Position numbers and translations under genes: made by a program
Part shown: positions 1 to 8,163 of the stretch, piece after piece
How the letters are laid out: each line of letters starts with the position of its first letter
Position numbering within the stretch: position 1 is the first letter of the stretch
Notes under the pieces: generated by a model
What the model was told of the DNA's origin: nothing
What the model saw: only the letters and a program-made list of their open reading frames with translations
Database searches by the model: none
NCBI GenBank assembly: GCA_013140465.1
Contig: JABFST010000094.1
Span: 1-8,326 of the forward strand
DNA from: Methylococcaceae bacterium
Lineage (GTDB): Bacteria; Pseudomonadota; Gammaproteobacteria; Methylococcales; Methylomonadaceae
Length of the DNA stretch: 8,326 nt
Direction of reading: 5' to 3'

Positions 1-794
1 AGAAATTTGTCCAAGACATGGTGAGGGCTTTGCAGCAAAATTCCAATAATGCCTTTAAAGAATATTATCGTGGCATTGATGTGTTGCTAATTGATGACAT
101 CCAATTTTTTGCGGGTAAAGAACGCTCTCAAGAAGAGTTTTTCCACACCTTCAACACCCTGCTGGATAAAAAACACCAAATTGTCCTGACCTGCGATAAA
201 TATCCCAAAGAAATTGTCGGCCTGGAAGACCGTTTAAAATCGCGTTTTGGCTGCGGCTTGCCCGTTTCTATCGAACCCCCCGACATGGAAACCAGGGCCG
301 CGATTTTAATGAAAAAAGCGGCGCAAGTGAATGTCGAACTGCCCCAAGATGTGGCCTTTTTTATCGCCAAAAAAATCCCGTTTAATGTGCGCGACTTGGA
401 AGGCGCATTAAGGCGTGTGATAGCCAATGCGCAATTTACGGGCAGGGAAATTAGCGTTGAATTTACCAAAGAAGCCCTGCACGATTTGATTTCCTTAAAA
501 GACAAACTGGTCAATATGGACAATATCCAAAAAACCGTAGCCGAATATTTTAAGATTCGGGTTGCGGATTTATCGTCCAAAAACCGTAAACAAACCGTCA
601 CCCGCCCTCGGCAAATGGCGATGTGTTTGGCGCGGGAACTGACCTCGCATAGTTTTCCTGAAATTGGTGAAGCATTTGGAGGCCGCGACCACACGACGGT
701 GATGAATGCCTGTAAAAAAATCCATGAACTAAAAGAAGCCGACCACAAAATTGCCGAAGATTATTCCAATTTATTGCGTACTTTGTCCCATTAG
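1..794 (+). CDS. dnaA: Chromosomal replication initiator protein DnaA, 5'-truncated by the window edge
   Basis: This is the replication initiator, an AAA+ ATPase that binds DnaA boxes and melts the origin. The open frame begins at base 3, with no start codon in view, and ends at TAG 792-794. It gives 263 residues that match E. coli DnaA from about residue 205 to its end without an obvious gap. Visible in order, by fragment residue: Walker B LLIDD (28-32), sensor I around [10 protein letters not shown] (61-70), the arginine-finger position R81 in KSRFG, sensor II R130 in NVRDLEGAL, and the helix-turn-helix domain IV. Domain IV carries the signature GGRDHTTV (226-233) and an Arg (195) aligned with E. 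coli R399. These DNA-contact residues predict recognition of the standard box TTATNCACA, which is abundant just downstream. FGWG of E. coli is FGCG here. The first DnaA box starts two bases after the stop codon. Identity is very secure; domains I-II and Walker A lie outside the window. Confidence 0.98.
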   Translation, partial: KFVQDMVRALQQNSNNAFKEYYRGIDVLLIDDIQFFAGKERSQEEFFHTFNTLLDKKHQIVLTCDKYPKEIVGLEDRLKSRFGCGLPVSIEPPDMETRAAILMKKAAQVNVELPQDVAFFIAKKIPFNVRDLEGALRRVIANAQFTGREISVEFTKEALHDLISLKDKLVNMDNIQKTVAEYFKIRVADLSSKNRKQTVTRPRQMAMCLARELTSHSFPEIGEAFGGRDHTTVMNACKKIHELKEADHKIAEDYSNLLRTLSH

Positions 795-795
795 C

Positions 796-849
796 TGTGG
801 ATAAGTTTGTGTGTAACTGCCTAGTTGCTGAGGACAACTGTGTGAGTAA
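796..849 (-). promoter_or_regulatory. DnaA-box triad A
   Basis: Three sites read TTATNCACA-like on the minus strand: 796-804 (TGTGGATAA on plus, exact), 808-816 (TGTGTGTAA, one mismatch) and 841-849 (TGTGAGTAA, one mismatch). Starts are offset by 12 and 45 bases, the same as in triads B and C. The first box begins directly after the dnaA stop codon, so DnaA bound here could also affect the end of the dnaA transcript (inference). Confidence 0.8.
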
Positions 850-853
850 AAAT

Positions 854-878
854 GGGGGCGTTTTTGCCGCCTGTTTTT
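854..878 (+). terminator. Weak candidate terminator for dnaA
   Basis: GGGGGC (854-859) can pair with GCCGCC (866-871) with one G-G mismatch and a six-base loop, followed by TGTTTTT. This resembles an intrinsic terminator 60 bases after dnaA. The stem is short and imperfect, and the corresponding part of the second origin module does not keep it, so it may be incidental. Confidence 0.25.
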
Positions 879-887
879 AAACAGGGT

Positions 888-962
888 TTATACACAAGCG
901 GAACACATCGTTTTTGTGTATTTAAGCCATTGAATTGTTTATATAAAATGGACTTATCCACA
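888..962 (+). promoter_or_regulatory. Plus-strand DnaA boxes of module A
   Basis: TTATACACA at 888-896 and TTATCCACA at 954-962 both match TTATNCACA exactly. Their starts are 66 bases apart. They face the opposite way from triad A upstream and lead into the AT-rich segment beginning near 963. The same pair recurs at 1230 and 1296, each shifted by exactly 342 bases. Confidence 0.85.
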
Positions 963-973
963 GTTTTTTGTGG

Positions 974-995
974 ACTAATAGCAGTAAAATAAGAT
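974..995 (+). promoter_or_regulatory. Conserved AT-rich element, copy A (candidate unwinding site)
   Basis: A 22-base AT-rich element, TAATAG plus TAAAATAAGAT with a short variable link, lies just downstream of box 954-962. It recurs at 1316-1337 with two differences. Its place beside the strongest boxes and its conservation make it a candidate part of the duplex unwinding element. Function is inferred. Confidence 0.45.
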
Positions 996-1137
996 CTTTA
1001 TACGTTATTACTAACTTTTGTTGCCTACACGGTTTTTTTGCCCTAGAAAATTGCGTTTAGTCGCGGCAAGTAATTTCCTTTAGCGATGCGCTTGCTTGGC
1101 AACTTCGCTTAGCGACTTTGCAGAACAACAACTTACT

Positions 1138-1191
1138 TGTGCATAAGCGTGTGGGTAAAGTTACCTATTTTGTAGACAGGCTTGTGGGTAA
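1138..1191 (-). promoter_or_regulatory. DnaA-box triad B
   Basis: TGTGCATAA (1138-1146, exact), TGTGGGTAA (1150-1158, one mismatch) and TGTGGGTAA (1183-1191, one mismatch) are boxes on the minus strand, with starts offset by 12 and 45 bases as in triads A and C. In both A and B the second and third boxes differ from consensus at the same base (G for A at position six), hinting at a deliberate low-affinity class. Confidence 0.8.
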
Positions 1192-1229
1192 AACTTTCCG
1201 TTTTTTTAGGCATCGTTTTTAAACAGTAG

Positions 1230-1318
1230 TTATGCACAAGCCAAGTACAGCTTACGGTTTACTTTAAGAGTATGATTTTATAAGTAATAACTAGCTTATC
1301 CACAGGTTTTTATGCACT
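1230..1318 (+). promoter_or_regulatory. Plus-strand DnaA boxes of module B
   Basis: TTATGCACA (1230-1238) and TTATCCACA (1296-1304) are exact consensus boxes with the 66-base spacing seen in module A. A third site, TTATGCACT (1310-1318), has one mismatch and lies 14 bases after the second. The equivalent position in module A (968-976) no longer resembles a box. Confidence 0.85.
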
Positions 1319-1360
1319 AATAGTAATAAAATAAGATAAAAGCTCTTATCTTTTATTAAG
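1316..1360 (+). promoter_or_regulatory. Conserved AT-rich element, copy B, with hairpin
   Basis: The 22-base AT-rich element recurs here (1316-1337) and runs into a palindrome: AAGATAA (1333-1339) and TTATCTT (1346-1352) around a six-base loop. Surrounding DNA is about 77% A+T, the lowest G+C stretch of the origin that I noticed. It is the best candidate for the duplex unwinding element by composition and position, but no experimental signature can be read from sequence. Confidence 0.45.
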
Positions 1361-1392
1361 TTGTCACTTTGCTTGAGCTGGTCTCACGGTCT

Positions 1393-1446
1393 TGTGGATA
1401 ACTTTGGGGATAACCCCGTGTTTGCTGTGTATATTTATGTGGATAA
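1393..1446 (-). promoter_or_regulatory. DnaA-box triad C
   Basis: TGTGGATAA (1393-1401, exact), TGGGGATAA (1405-1413, one mismatch) and TGTGGATAA (1438-1446, exact) repeat the 12/45 spacing of triads A and B, at an offset of 255 from B. TGTGTATAT (1426-1434) is a further one-mismatch site. No good plus-strand box follows at the expected distance. The resemblance stops before the dispersed repeat that begins at 1494. Confidence 0.8.
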
Positions 1447-1462
1447 GCTTGCGGTGTTCCCG

Positions 1463-1506
1463 TATTGTCTAATGTCACGGAAACATCCAAATTGTTGTAG
1501 ACAATA
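1463..1506. repeat. Nine-base inverted repeat
   Basis: TATTGTCTA (1463-1471) and TAGACAATA (1498-1506) form a perfect inverted repeat with 26 bases between. The right arm lies inside the dispersed repeat that starts at 1494. It could be an operator for dnaN or a trace of insertion of that repeat. No function can be assigned. Confidence 0.4.
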
Positions 1507-1570
1507 GCAGCAGACCTACGATGTTTATAAAACCTCGCAAGTCTTCATCCTGCCACGCATGAGAAGTTAC
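1494..1570 (-). repeat. 77-base dispersed repeat, copy 1
   Basis: The reverse complement of this stretch aligns without gaps to 7180-7256. Of 77 positions 61 agree by hand count (49 of 61 in the core 1494-1554). The core contains a hairpin whose arms here are imperfect: in minus-strand RNA two of the three departures become G-U pairs. The copy lies between the origin boxes and dnaN, so it probably forms part of the dnaN upstream region. It resembles small non-autonomous or REP-type elements in size and structure; no terminal duplication was evident. Confidence 0.75.
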
Positions 1571-1641
1571 ATGTCGCGTAGTCTAGGTATTGATTTAAAA
1601 ATTTAATTATTAACAGATCCATTAATAGCCAATCACACACT

Positions 1642-2742
1642 ATGAAATTCATTATTAATAGAGAAGAATTGCTGACGCCTCTACAACAAATCGTTAGCGT
1701 TATTGAAAAAAGACAAACCATGCCTGTGCTTGCCAATGTGCTGATGGTGATTAAAGATGAGGTTTTGTCGTTAACAGGGACGGATTTAGAAATTCAGATT
1801 GTTGCCAAAATTAATATAGCGTTGGCAACACCCGGGGCCATCACCGTACCCGCCAGAAAGTTTTTAGACATTTGCCGATTGTTGCCGACAGGTTCGGAAA
1901 TAAAATTTGAACAACAAGACGATAAGGTAAAAATCTTATCCAACCGCAGCCGTTTTTCTTTAAGTTGTTTGCCCGCTGAAAATTATCCCGAGTTTTCGGA
2001 ATCGGCTTTAGATAAAGAATTTTTTATCAATGCGGGCAAATTAAAAAAAGCCTTGGAAAAAACCATTTTTTGTATGGCTAACCAAGATGTGCGCTATTAC
2101 CTGAATGGCTTGTTGCTGAACATCTCCAACAGCAAAATCAAATTAGTGGCATCGGATGGGCATCGTTTGTCCTTATATGAAGACCAATTGGATGTAGGTA
2201 CGGGTTATGAGGCGAGGATTATTTTGCCCAGAAAAGGCGTGTTAGAGCTTAGTCGTTTATTGGACGATGCCGAAGCTGAGTTGAAAGTGCAGTTTTCAGC
2301 AAATAACATCCGTATTTTTATTAAGGACTTAATTTTTTCGGCAAAACTGGTCGATTCCAAATATCCCGATTTTGGCAAAGTGTTCCAACAAGAATTGCTC
2401 AATTCTATCCATATCCAAAAGCAATGGCTGAAAGAAGCCCTGACCCGCGTGGCGATTTTGTCCAACGAAAAATTTAAGGGCATCACCTTGGATATTTCCA
2501 CTGAAAGCTTACGCATCAGCACGCACAATCCTGAACATGACGAAGCCGAAGAAGAATTGGCGATTGAGTATTTAGGAGAACCCTTGACCATTGCTTTTAA
2601 TGCCCAATATTTATTGGATGCCGTCAGCAATTTAGATTCTGAACTCGCGGTACTAACCATAGCCAAAAATATCAGCAGCTGTTTTATTGATGAACCTAAC
2701 GACAATGTTTACAAATTCATCGTTATGCCGATGAGGCTATAA
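1642..2742 (+). CDS. dnaN: DNA polymerase III beta subunit (sliding clamp)
   Basis: DnaN forms the dimeric ring that tethers the replicative polymerase and many repair proteins to DNA. The 366 residues equal the E. coli length and the match runs end to end. Recognisable blocks are MKFIINREELLTPLQQ at the start, LSLTGTDLEI (42-51), VPARKFLDICR, MANQDVRYYLNG, ASDGHRL, LPRKGVLEL, ILSNEKFKG, and the terminal VMPMRL, whose Met-Pro-Met forms part of the partner-binding pocket in the family. The three clamp domains are complete. The ATG at 1642 is fixed by alignment with E. coli, but no Shine-Dalgarno sequence precedes it; the leader is AT-rich (1591-1625). Clear -35/-10 boxes were not found. recF starts nine bases after the stop, so the two are probably co-transcribed. 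Confidence 0.98.
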   Translation: MKFIINREELLTPLQQIVSVIEKRQTMPVLANVLMVIKDEVLSLTGTDLEIQIVAKINIALATPGAITVPARKFLDICRLLPTGSEIKFEQQDDKVKILSNRSRFSLSCLPAENYPEFSESALDKEFFINAGKLKKALEKTIFCMANQDVRYYLNGLLLNISNSKIKLVASDGHRLSLYEDQLDVGTGYEARIILPRKGVLELSRLLDDAEAELKVQFSANNIRIFIKDLIFSAKLVDSKYPDFGKVFQQELLNSIHIQKQWLKEALTRVAILSNEKFKGITLDISTESLRISTHNPEHDEAEEELAIEYLGEPLTIAFNAQYLLDAVSNLDSELAVLTIAKNISSCFIDEPNDNVYKFIVMPMRL

Positions 2743-2751
2743 GATTTTCCG

Positions 2752-3827
2752 ATGAGTCTAGTCAAGCTGGATATTTACGCGGTCAGAAATATTCAACACC
2801 TTACGCTATCGCCCTCCCCTACCCTCAATTTTATTGTAGGGGCGAATGCCAGTGGCAAAAGCGCGTTCATCGAAGCCATTTATATTTTAGGGCGTGCGCG
2901 GTCGTTTCGTACGCCCTCCATTAAATCGGTCATTCATTTTGCCCACAACCAATTGCTGGTGTCGGCGCAAACCTTACAAAGCAATGGTAGCCAACTGCAT
3001 TTAGGCATCCAACTCGATAGCAAAAATTTTTGCTGCCGGATCAACCAAGAGAACACCCAAAAACGTTCCGATTTGGCCTATGCCCTGCCCTTACAAATCA
3101 TCCACCCGAAAAGTTATGAATTGTTGGATGCTGGTCCGCAATTGCGTAGGGAGTTTTTGGATTGGGGTGTGTTTAATGACAATGCCAATTTTCTGCCCGT
3201 ATGGCGGCATTTTAAAAAAGCCTTGGCACAACGTAACGCCTTGTTAAAAACGCGTGAGCTTAAGCAACTCAATGTTTGGGATAAGGAACTGGTTTATTAC
3301 GGTACAATAGTCAACCAATACCGTGAGGATTATTTACAGAAATTCAAACCCTTGTTTACGGCGATCAACCAGCAATTTCTGGACCTGCCCCAACTCGACA
3401 TCAAACTCATTTCTGGTTGGGACACATGTCACGATTTTCATGCAGTGCTAGAAGCCGATAGGGAAAAAGACCTACGTTATGGATTTACCCATAGCGGCCC
3501 GCATCGTGGTGATTTTCATTTGTTAGTGGAACAACGTTTGGCTAAAGATGTTGTTTCACGCGGGCAACTCAAATTATTGGTGATGGCCCTGAAATTGGCA
3601 CAAGTGCAATTGCTGGCAAATGAACACGACCACAAGGCTTGTTTGTTAATCGACGATTTTGCCGCCGAACTGGATGTGTTAAACCGCGCAAAATTATTGG
3701 CTTACCTGGCCCAATTAGGTGGTCAAGTGTTTATTACCGCCACTGAACAAGCCGACTTAGGCGATTTAAGCCAACTTTCAAATTACAAAATGTTCCACGT
3801 GGAACATGGCAATATAAAGCAAGTGTA

Positions 3828-3828
<1 letters not shown>
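2752..3828 (+). CDS. recF: DNA replication and repair protein RecF
   Basis: RecF is an SMC-like ATPase that, with RecO and RecR, helps load RecA on gapped DNA and supports restart of blocked forks. At 358 residues it is near the E. coli 357. Seen directly: Walker A GANASGKS (30-37), the signature SRGQLKLL (269-276), and Walker B LLIDD (298-302) followed by Glu306. The stretch WDKEL (176-180) and the HSGPHRGD block (247-254) are also family-typical. The ATG gives MSLVKLDIYAVRNI, aligned with E. coli MSLTRLLIRDFRNI, so the start is secure although no good ribosome site is visible; coupling to dnaN is likely. The C-terminal tail KMFHVEHGNI (E. coli KMFTVEKGKI) is encoded across a perfect parS palindrome (codons 347-352), so these codons serve protein and chromosome segregation together. 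Confidence 0.98.
3790..3807. promoter_or_regulatory. parS: parS site 1 (ParB binding), inside recF
   Basis: TGTTCCACGTGGAACA at 3791-3806 is a perfect 16-base palindrome, 18 bases counting the flanking A and T, and fits the bacterial parS pattern TGTTNCACGTGNAACA. It falls exactly on six recF codons reading MFHVEH near the C-terminus. ParB bound here would nucleate the partition complex close to the origin. parA and parB are not in the window. Confidence 0.9.
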
Positions 3829-6285
<2,457 letters not shown>

Positions 6286-6287
6286 CC

Positions 6288-7079
6288 ATGCTAACTTTTC
6301 CACAAATAGACCCGATTGCCCTAGCGGTAGGCCCTGTTAAAATCCATTGGTATGGCTTGATGTACTTGCTAGGTTTTGCCGCAGTTTGGCTGATAGGCCA
6401 ACAGCGGGCCAAGCAGCCGTGGTCCCCGATAAAACCGGAAGCCATAGAAGATTTGGTGACCTACGGTGCCTTAGGCGTAATATTGGGCGGGCGTATCGGT
6501 TATATCTTGTTTTATAACTTTAGCGAGTTTTTAGCCAACCCGATTATCTTGATAAAAATCTGGCAAGGCGGCATGTCGTTTCACGGCGGCATGTTAGGCG
6601 TGTTTATCGCGATGTGGTTTTTTGCCAAAAAACAGGGCTGCACCTTATTACAACTGACCGACATCATCGCACCCTTGTCACCAATCGGTTTGGGGGCAGG
6701 GCGGATAGGCAATTTTATAAACTCCGAACTTTGGGGTAGGCCGACAGATGTGCCTTGGGCAATGGTGTTTCCCAACGGCGGCGCTTTTGCTAGGCATCCC
6801 TCACAACTGTACGAAGCCTTCTTGGAAGGCTTGGTGTTATTTATAATCTTGAACCTGTATGTCCAGAAACAACGCCCTATCGGTGCCGCTACTGGCATGG
6901 CGGTGTGCTTGTACGGTTGTTTCCGGTTTTTTGTTGAGTTTTTCAGAATGCCTGATGCCCACTTGGGTTACCTGGCCTTAGATTGGGTGACAATGGGGCA
7001 AATACTATCCTTGCCTATGATTATCGTAGGAGCGGCGTTGATGTATTTTAGCTATAACAAATCAGGTTTGGCTAAATAG
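6288..7079 (+). CDS. lgt: Phosphatidylglycerol-prolipoprotein diacylglyceryl transferase
   Basis: Lgt is an inner-membrane enzyme that moves diacylglycerol from phosphatidylglycerol to the lipobox cysteine, the first step of lipoprotein maturation. The 263 residues show the family landmarks: HWYGLMYLLGF (20-30, first membrane helix, Tyr22), GGRIGY (67-72), MSFHGG with His99 (E. coli His103), the Lgt signature GAGRIGNFIN (136-145, Arg139), RHPSQLYE, and EFFRMPD with Arg220 (E. coli Arg239). Several hydrophobic segments fit a multi-spanning protein. It is about 28 residues shorter than E. coli Lgt, mostly because the loop before RHPSQLYE is compact, as in many other bacteria. It starts two bases after the gyrB stop with no evident ribosome site, so translation is probably coupled to gyrB. 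In E. coli lgt pairs with thyA instead; no thyA is seen here. Confidence 0.97.
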   Translation: MLTFPQIDPIALAVGPVKIHWYGLMYLLGFAAVWLIGQQRAKQPWSPIKPEAIEDLVTYGALGVILGGRIGYILFYNFSEFLANPIILIKIWQGGMSFHGGMLGVFIAMWFFAKKQGCTLLQLTDIIAPLSPIGLGAGRIGNFINSELWGRPTDVPWAMVFPNGGAFARHPSQLYEAFLEGLVLFIILNLYVQKQRPIGAATGMAVCLYGCFRFFVEFFRMPDAHLGYLALDWVTMGQILSLPMIIVGAALMYFSYNKSGLAK

Positions 7080-7179
7080 CCAAAGCGGCTTGTGTTATAG
7101 GATTTGATAGTTTTTTAGTAAGACGAAAACTAAAAATAATTTAATGTCAATAAAAACATGAAATTAAGTTCGTATGTCG

Positions 7180-7256
7180 GTAACTTTTCATTAGCGGCAG
7201 GATAAAGACCTGCGAGGTTCTTAAAACCTCGCAGGTTTACCACTATTGCCTACAAC
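7180..7256 (+). repeat. 77-base dispersed repeat, copy 2
   Basis: Second copy of the element at 1494-1570, in opposite orientation, 61 of 77 positions alike and no gaps. It lies 101 bases after lgt. This copy has the intact hairpin at 7208-7236 and may be the less decayed one. The two copies bracket dnaN, recF, gyrB and lgt. Confidence 0.75.
7208..7236 (+). terminator. Perfect 12-base hairpin after lgt, possible terminator
   Basis: ACCTGCGAGGTT (7208-7219) and AACCTCGCAGGT (7225-7236) pair perfectly around a five-base loop. It is strong enough to stall polymerase or protect the 3' end of the gyrB-lgt message. No run of T follows, so a classic intrinsic terminator is doubtful. It is also the core of the dispersed repeat, which could be its main reason to exist. 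Confidence 0.4.
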
Positions 7257-7281
7257 TAATGATAACCTGATATGTTAAAGA

Positions 7282-7317
7282 GGCCACCATTTTGGGGAAT
7301 TGGCTGAAATGGCGGCT
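7282..7317. repeat. Interrupted palindrome
   Basis: GGCCACCATTT (7282-7292) pairs with AAATGGCGGCT (7307-7317) with one A-C mismatch and an outer G-T, around a 14-base loop. Together with the TTGCACAGCCCC stretch at 7379-7390 it has the feel of the edge of an insertion element or small palindromic repeat. I could not name a family. Confidence 0.35.
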
Positions 7318-7690
7318 ACGCAAAACCCTAACTTGAATACGCTTTGTTTAAAGTTTAGGTTTTTTTCAAAAGAAATCTGTTGCACAGCCCCTGTCACTAC
7401 AGGGATATTCGAGCTGGCAAAAATATCAAAAAATCCATTTCTCAGCCTTTCTCTTATTATTCTTAAAACTGTGGCTTGGGTCGCATTTTTATTAAGGTAG
7501 CCGCCCACGCCATTGGGATAGACGAATACACGGAGATTGCAACACCAACAACTTACTATCCTGCCGACTGCACAACTCAATACACCTTGATTTTGTCGCC
7601 CACACTACCCAGTCAAACTGGGTGAACCGACATGCCCTTAGCAACCCTATCACGCGAACGGTGCAGGATTTTATGGTGACATCTTAGGCT

Positions 7691-7765
7691 ATTATCCCAA
7701 AACCACTAAATGTTGAAGACGGTAAAACCGCGCCCGAAGAAATCGTGCGCCAGCTATGGGTGTAC
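7691..7765 (+). pseudogene. Possible remnant of a type I restriction HsdR-like N-terminus
   Basis: A 25-codon open segment, bounded by TAG at 7685 and TAG at 7766, contains KPLNVEDGKTAPEEI followed by VRQLWVY. The pattern of a short lead, then PEE, then a VRQ-W core resembles the opening of proteins with the type I restriction R-subunit N-terminal domain. The frame has no start codon and stops at once, so if real it is only a scrap. Recognition is from memory of the motif and chance resemblance is possible. Confidence 0.3.
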
Positions 7766-7851
7766 TAGCTTTGCCGATGGTGGCAGCAAAAGAGGGTGTG
7801 CCACTAGTCGATCTAAGCGCAGCAGAAATGATCGAAGAGTTCGCGCCATGA
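7762..7851 (+). pseudogene. Unidentified 29-codon open fragment
   Basis: In the frame next to the preceding fragment an open stretch runs to TGA 7849-7851. It includes LPMVAAKEGVPLVDL and then SAAEMIEEFAP. It has protein-like composition (few rare residues, acidic and hydrophobic alternation) but no ribosome site. It may belong to a decayed gene. I do not recognise the family. Confidence 0.2.
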
Positions 7852-7934
7852 TGCGGGATAGTGCCGTTGATTTACACCATCCAAGCGCATAGCACAACGG
7901 AAAGCAGCAGCGGTAAAATCATAAAAAATAACGT

Positions 7935-7940
7935 TAGGAG
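7935..7940 (+). promoter_or_regulatory. Ribosome binding site of the antitoxin gene
   Basis: TAGGAG lies seven bases before ATG 7948, a standard spacing. It fixes the start of the antitoxin and argues against the longer reading from ATG 7861. Confidence 0.75.
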
Positions 7941-7947
7941 AGCCAAT

Positions 7948-8163
7948 ATGACCGTAAAGCAACAATTGATTGCAGAAATTGAAGAAATTGATAACCCGAT
8001 TGCTTTGGTACAACTCTTTGAAATGATGCAATTGCTCAAACAGAACATTGCCAAAATCAGCAAGGTTTTATCACGATTTGCAGGTTGCCTGAATGATGCC
8101 GATGCCCAAGAAATGAAAAACATCATAAGCAATGAATTTAATAAAATTGAAGGTGAATGGTGA
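7948..8163 (+). CDS. VapB-type antitoxin, small
   Basis: The 71-residue product begins MTVKQQLIAEIEEIDNP, continues through a helical middle (ALVQLFEMMQLLKQN), and ends AGCLNDADAQEMKNIISN then EFNKIEGEW. This matches the general form of small antitoxins paired with PIN-domain toxins: an N-terminal helical dimerising part and an acidic C-terminal tail with an AG-L-DxxAQEM stretch and a final GEW that would block the toxin. Its stop codon overlaps the next gene by seven bases, the usual antitoxin-first order. It has a good ribosome site at 7935 and looks intact. Such antitoxins commonly repress their own promoter, but no operator could be identified. The exact antitoxin subfamily is uncertain. 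Confidence 0.7.
   Translation: MTVKQQLIAEIEEIDNPIALVQLFEMMQLLKQNIAKISKVLSRFAGCLNDADAQEMKNIISNEFNKIEGEW

Larger units (their letters stand above)
796..995 (+). repeat. Origin module, copy A of a direct repeat
   Basis: This 200-base stretch aligns without gaps to 1138-1337 at an offset of exactly 342 bases. By hand count about 125 of 200 positions agree. Identity is concentrated at the DnaA boxes, at GTTTTTAAACAG (873-884), and at the AT-rich tail 974-995, where 20 of 22 positions match. Box spacing is kept while the sequence between has drifted, which suggests an old duplication held by selection on spacing. Confidence 0.8.
1138..1337 (+). repeat. Origin module, copy B of a direct repeat
   Basis: Second copy of the module at 796-995, ungapped at an offset of 342. 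It contains triad B, the two plus-strand boxes at 1230 and 1296, and the AT-rich element 1316-1337. The 1016-1136 spacer before it is not repeated after it, so the arrangement is not a simple tandem array of a 342-base unit. Confidence 0.8.
795..1493. other. oriC: Probable chromosomal replication origin (oriC)
   Basis: The 847-base gap between dnaA and dnaN has no convincing coding sequence. It holds eight exact TTATNCACA matches: minus strand at 796-804, 1138-1146, 1393-1401 and 1438-1446; plus strand at 888-896, 954-962, 1230-1238 and 1296-1304. One-mismatch sites lie at 808-816, 841-849, 1150-1158, 1183-1191, 1310-1318, 1405-1413 and 1426-1434. Two AT-rich stretches follow the plus-strand boxes; bases 1261-1360 contain about 23 G/C in 100. 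Box density, AT-rich tracts, the position beside dnaA and the nearby parS sites together make this the expected origin. GATC sites are scarce (one at 993-996), so Dam/SeqA control of the E. coli type is not suggested. Which part unwinds is inference. Confidence 0.9.
7080..7947. other. Gene-free accessory stretch with repeats and gene debris
   Basis: No intact gene could be supported over 868 bases. It contains an AT-rich spacer with a weak eight-base stem (TTTTTAGT 7112-7119, ACTAAAAA 7129-7136), the second copy of the 77-base repeat, an interrupted palindrome at 7282-7317, a short ACCCAGT/ACTGGGT hairpin (7607-7623), and short open segments in shifting frames. Frames change often and no segment has a ribosome site with a recognisable protein. 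The look is of decayed accessory genes and mobile-element edges between the conserved core and a toxin-antitoxin pair. Confidence 0.7.

Noticed and set aside
128..748. Long minus-strand open frame opposite dnaA, and similar frames opposite dnaN, gyrB and lgt
   Set aside because: They lie antisense to well-recognised conserved genes, and I see no family resemblance in any of them.
1021..1136. Possible cruciform in the spacer between origin modules (AGTCGC/GCGACT, and TCGCTTAGCGA)
   Set aside because: The arms are short and the pairing is patchy; no more than expected by chance in such sequence.
1318..1337. TAA/TAG triplet run as a DnaA-trio element
   Set aside because: The triplets lie on the plus strand, but the nearest box upstream is on the wrong side for the described trio polarity, and the next box downstream is more than 50 bases away. 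It is left as an AT-rich candidate only.
7300..7500. Plus-strand open frame of 66 codons
   Set aside because: It overlaps the repeat-like sequence, lacks a ribosome site and has no recognisable product; it looks like a by-product of the element edge.
7275..7580. Minus-strand open frame of 101 codons
   Set aside because: It runs through the palindrome at 7282-7317, is cysteine-rich and oddly composed, and I recognise no domain. It may be debris but cannot be supported as a gene.
7710..7892. Plus-strand open frame of 60 codons
   Set aside because: It is rich in Arg, Ser and Cys, as expected of an out-of-frame reading. The more protein-like segments in this stretch lie in the other frames.
7861..7947. 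Longer start for the antitoxin gene
   Set aside because: No ribosome site precedes it, and the extra residues do not look like the antitoxin N-terminus, which begins at ATG 7948 after TAGGAG.
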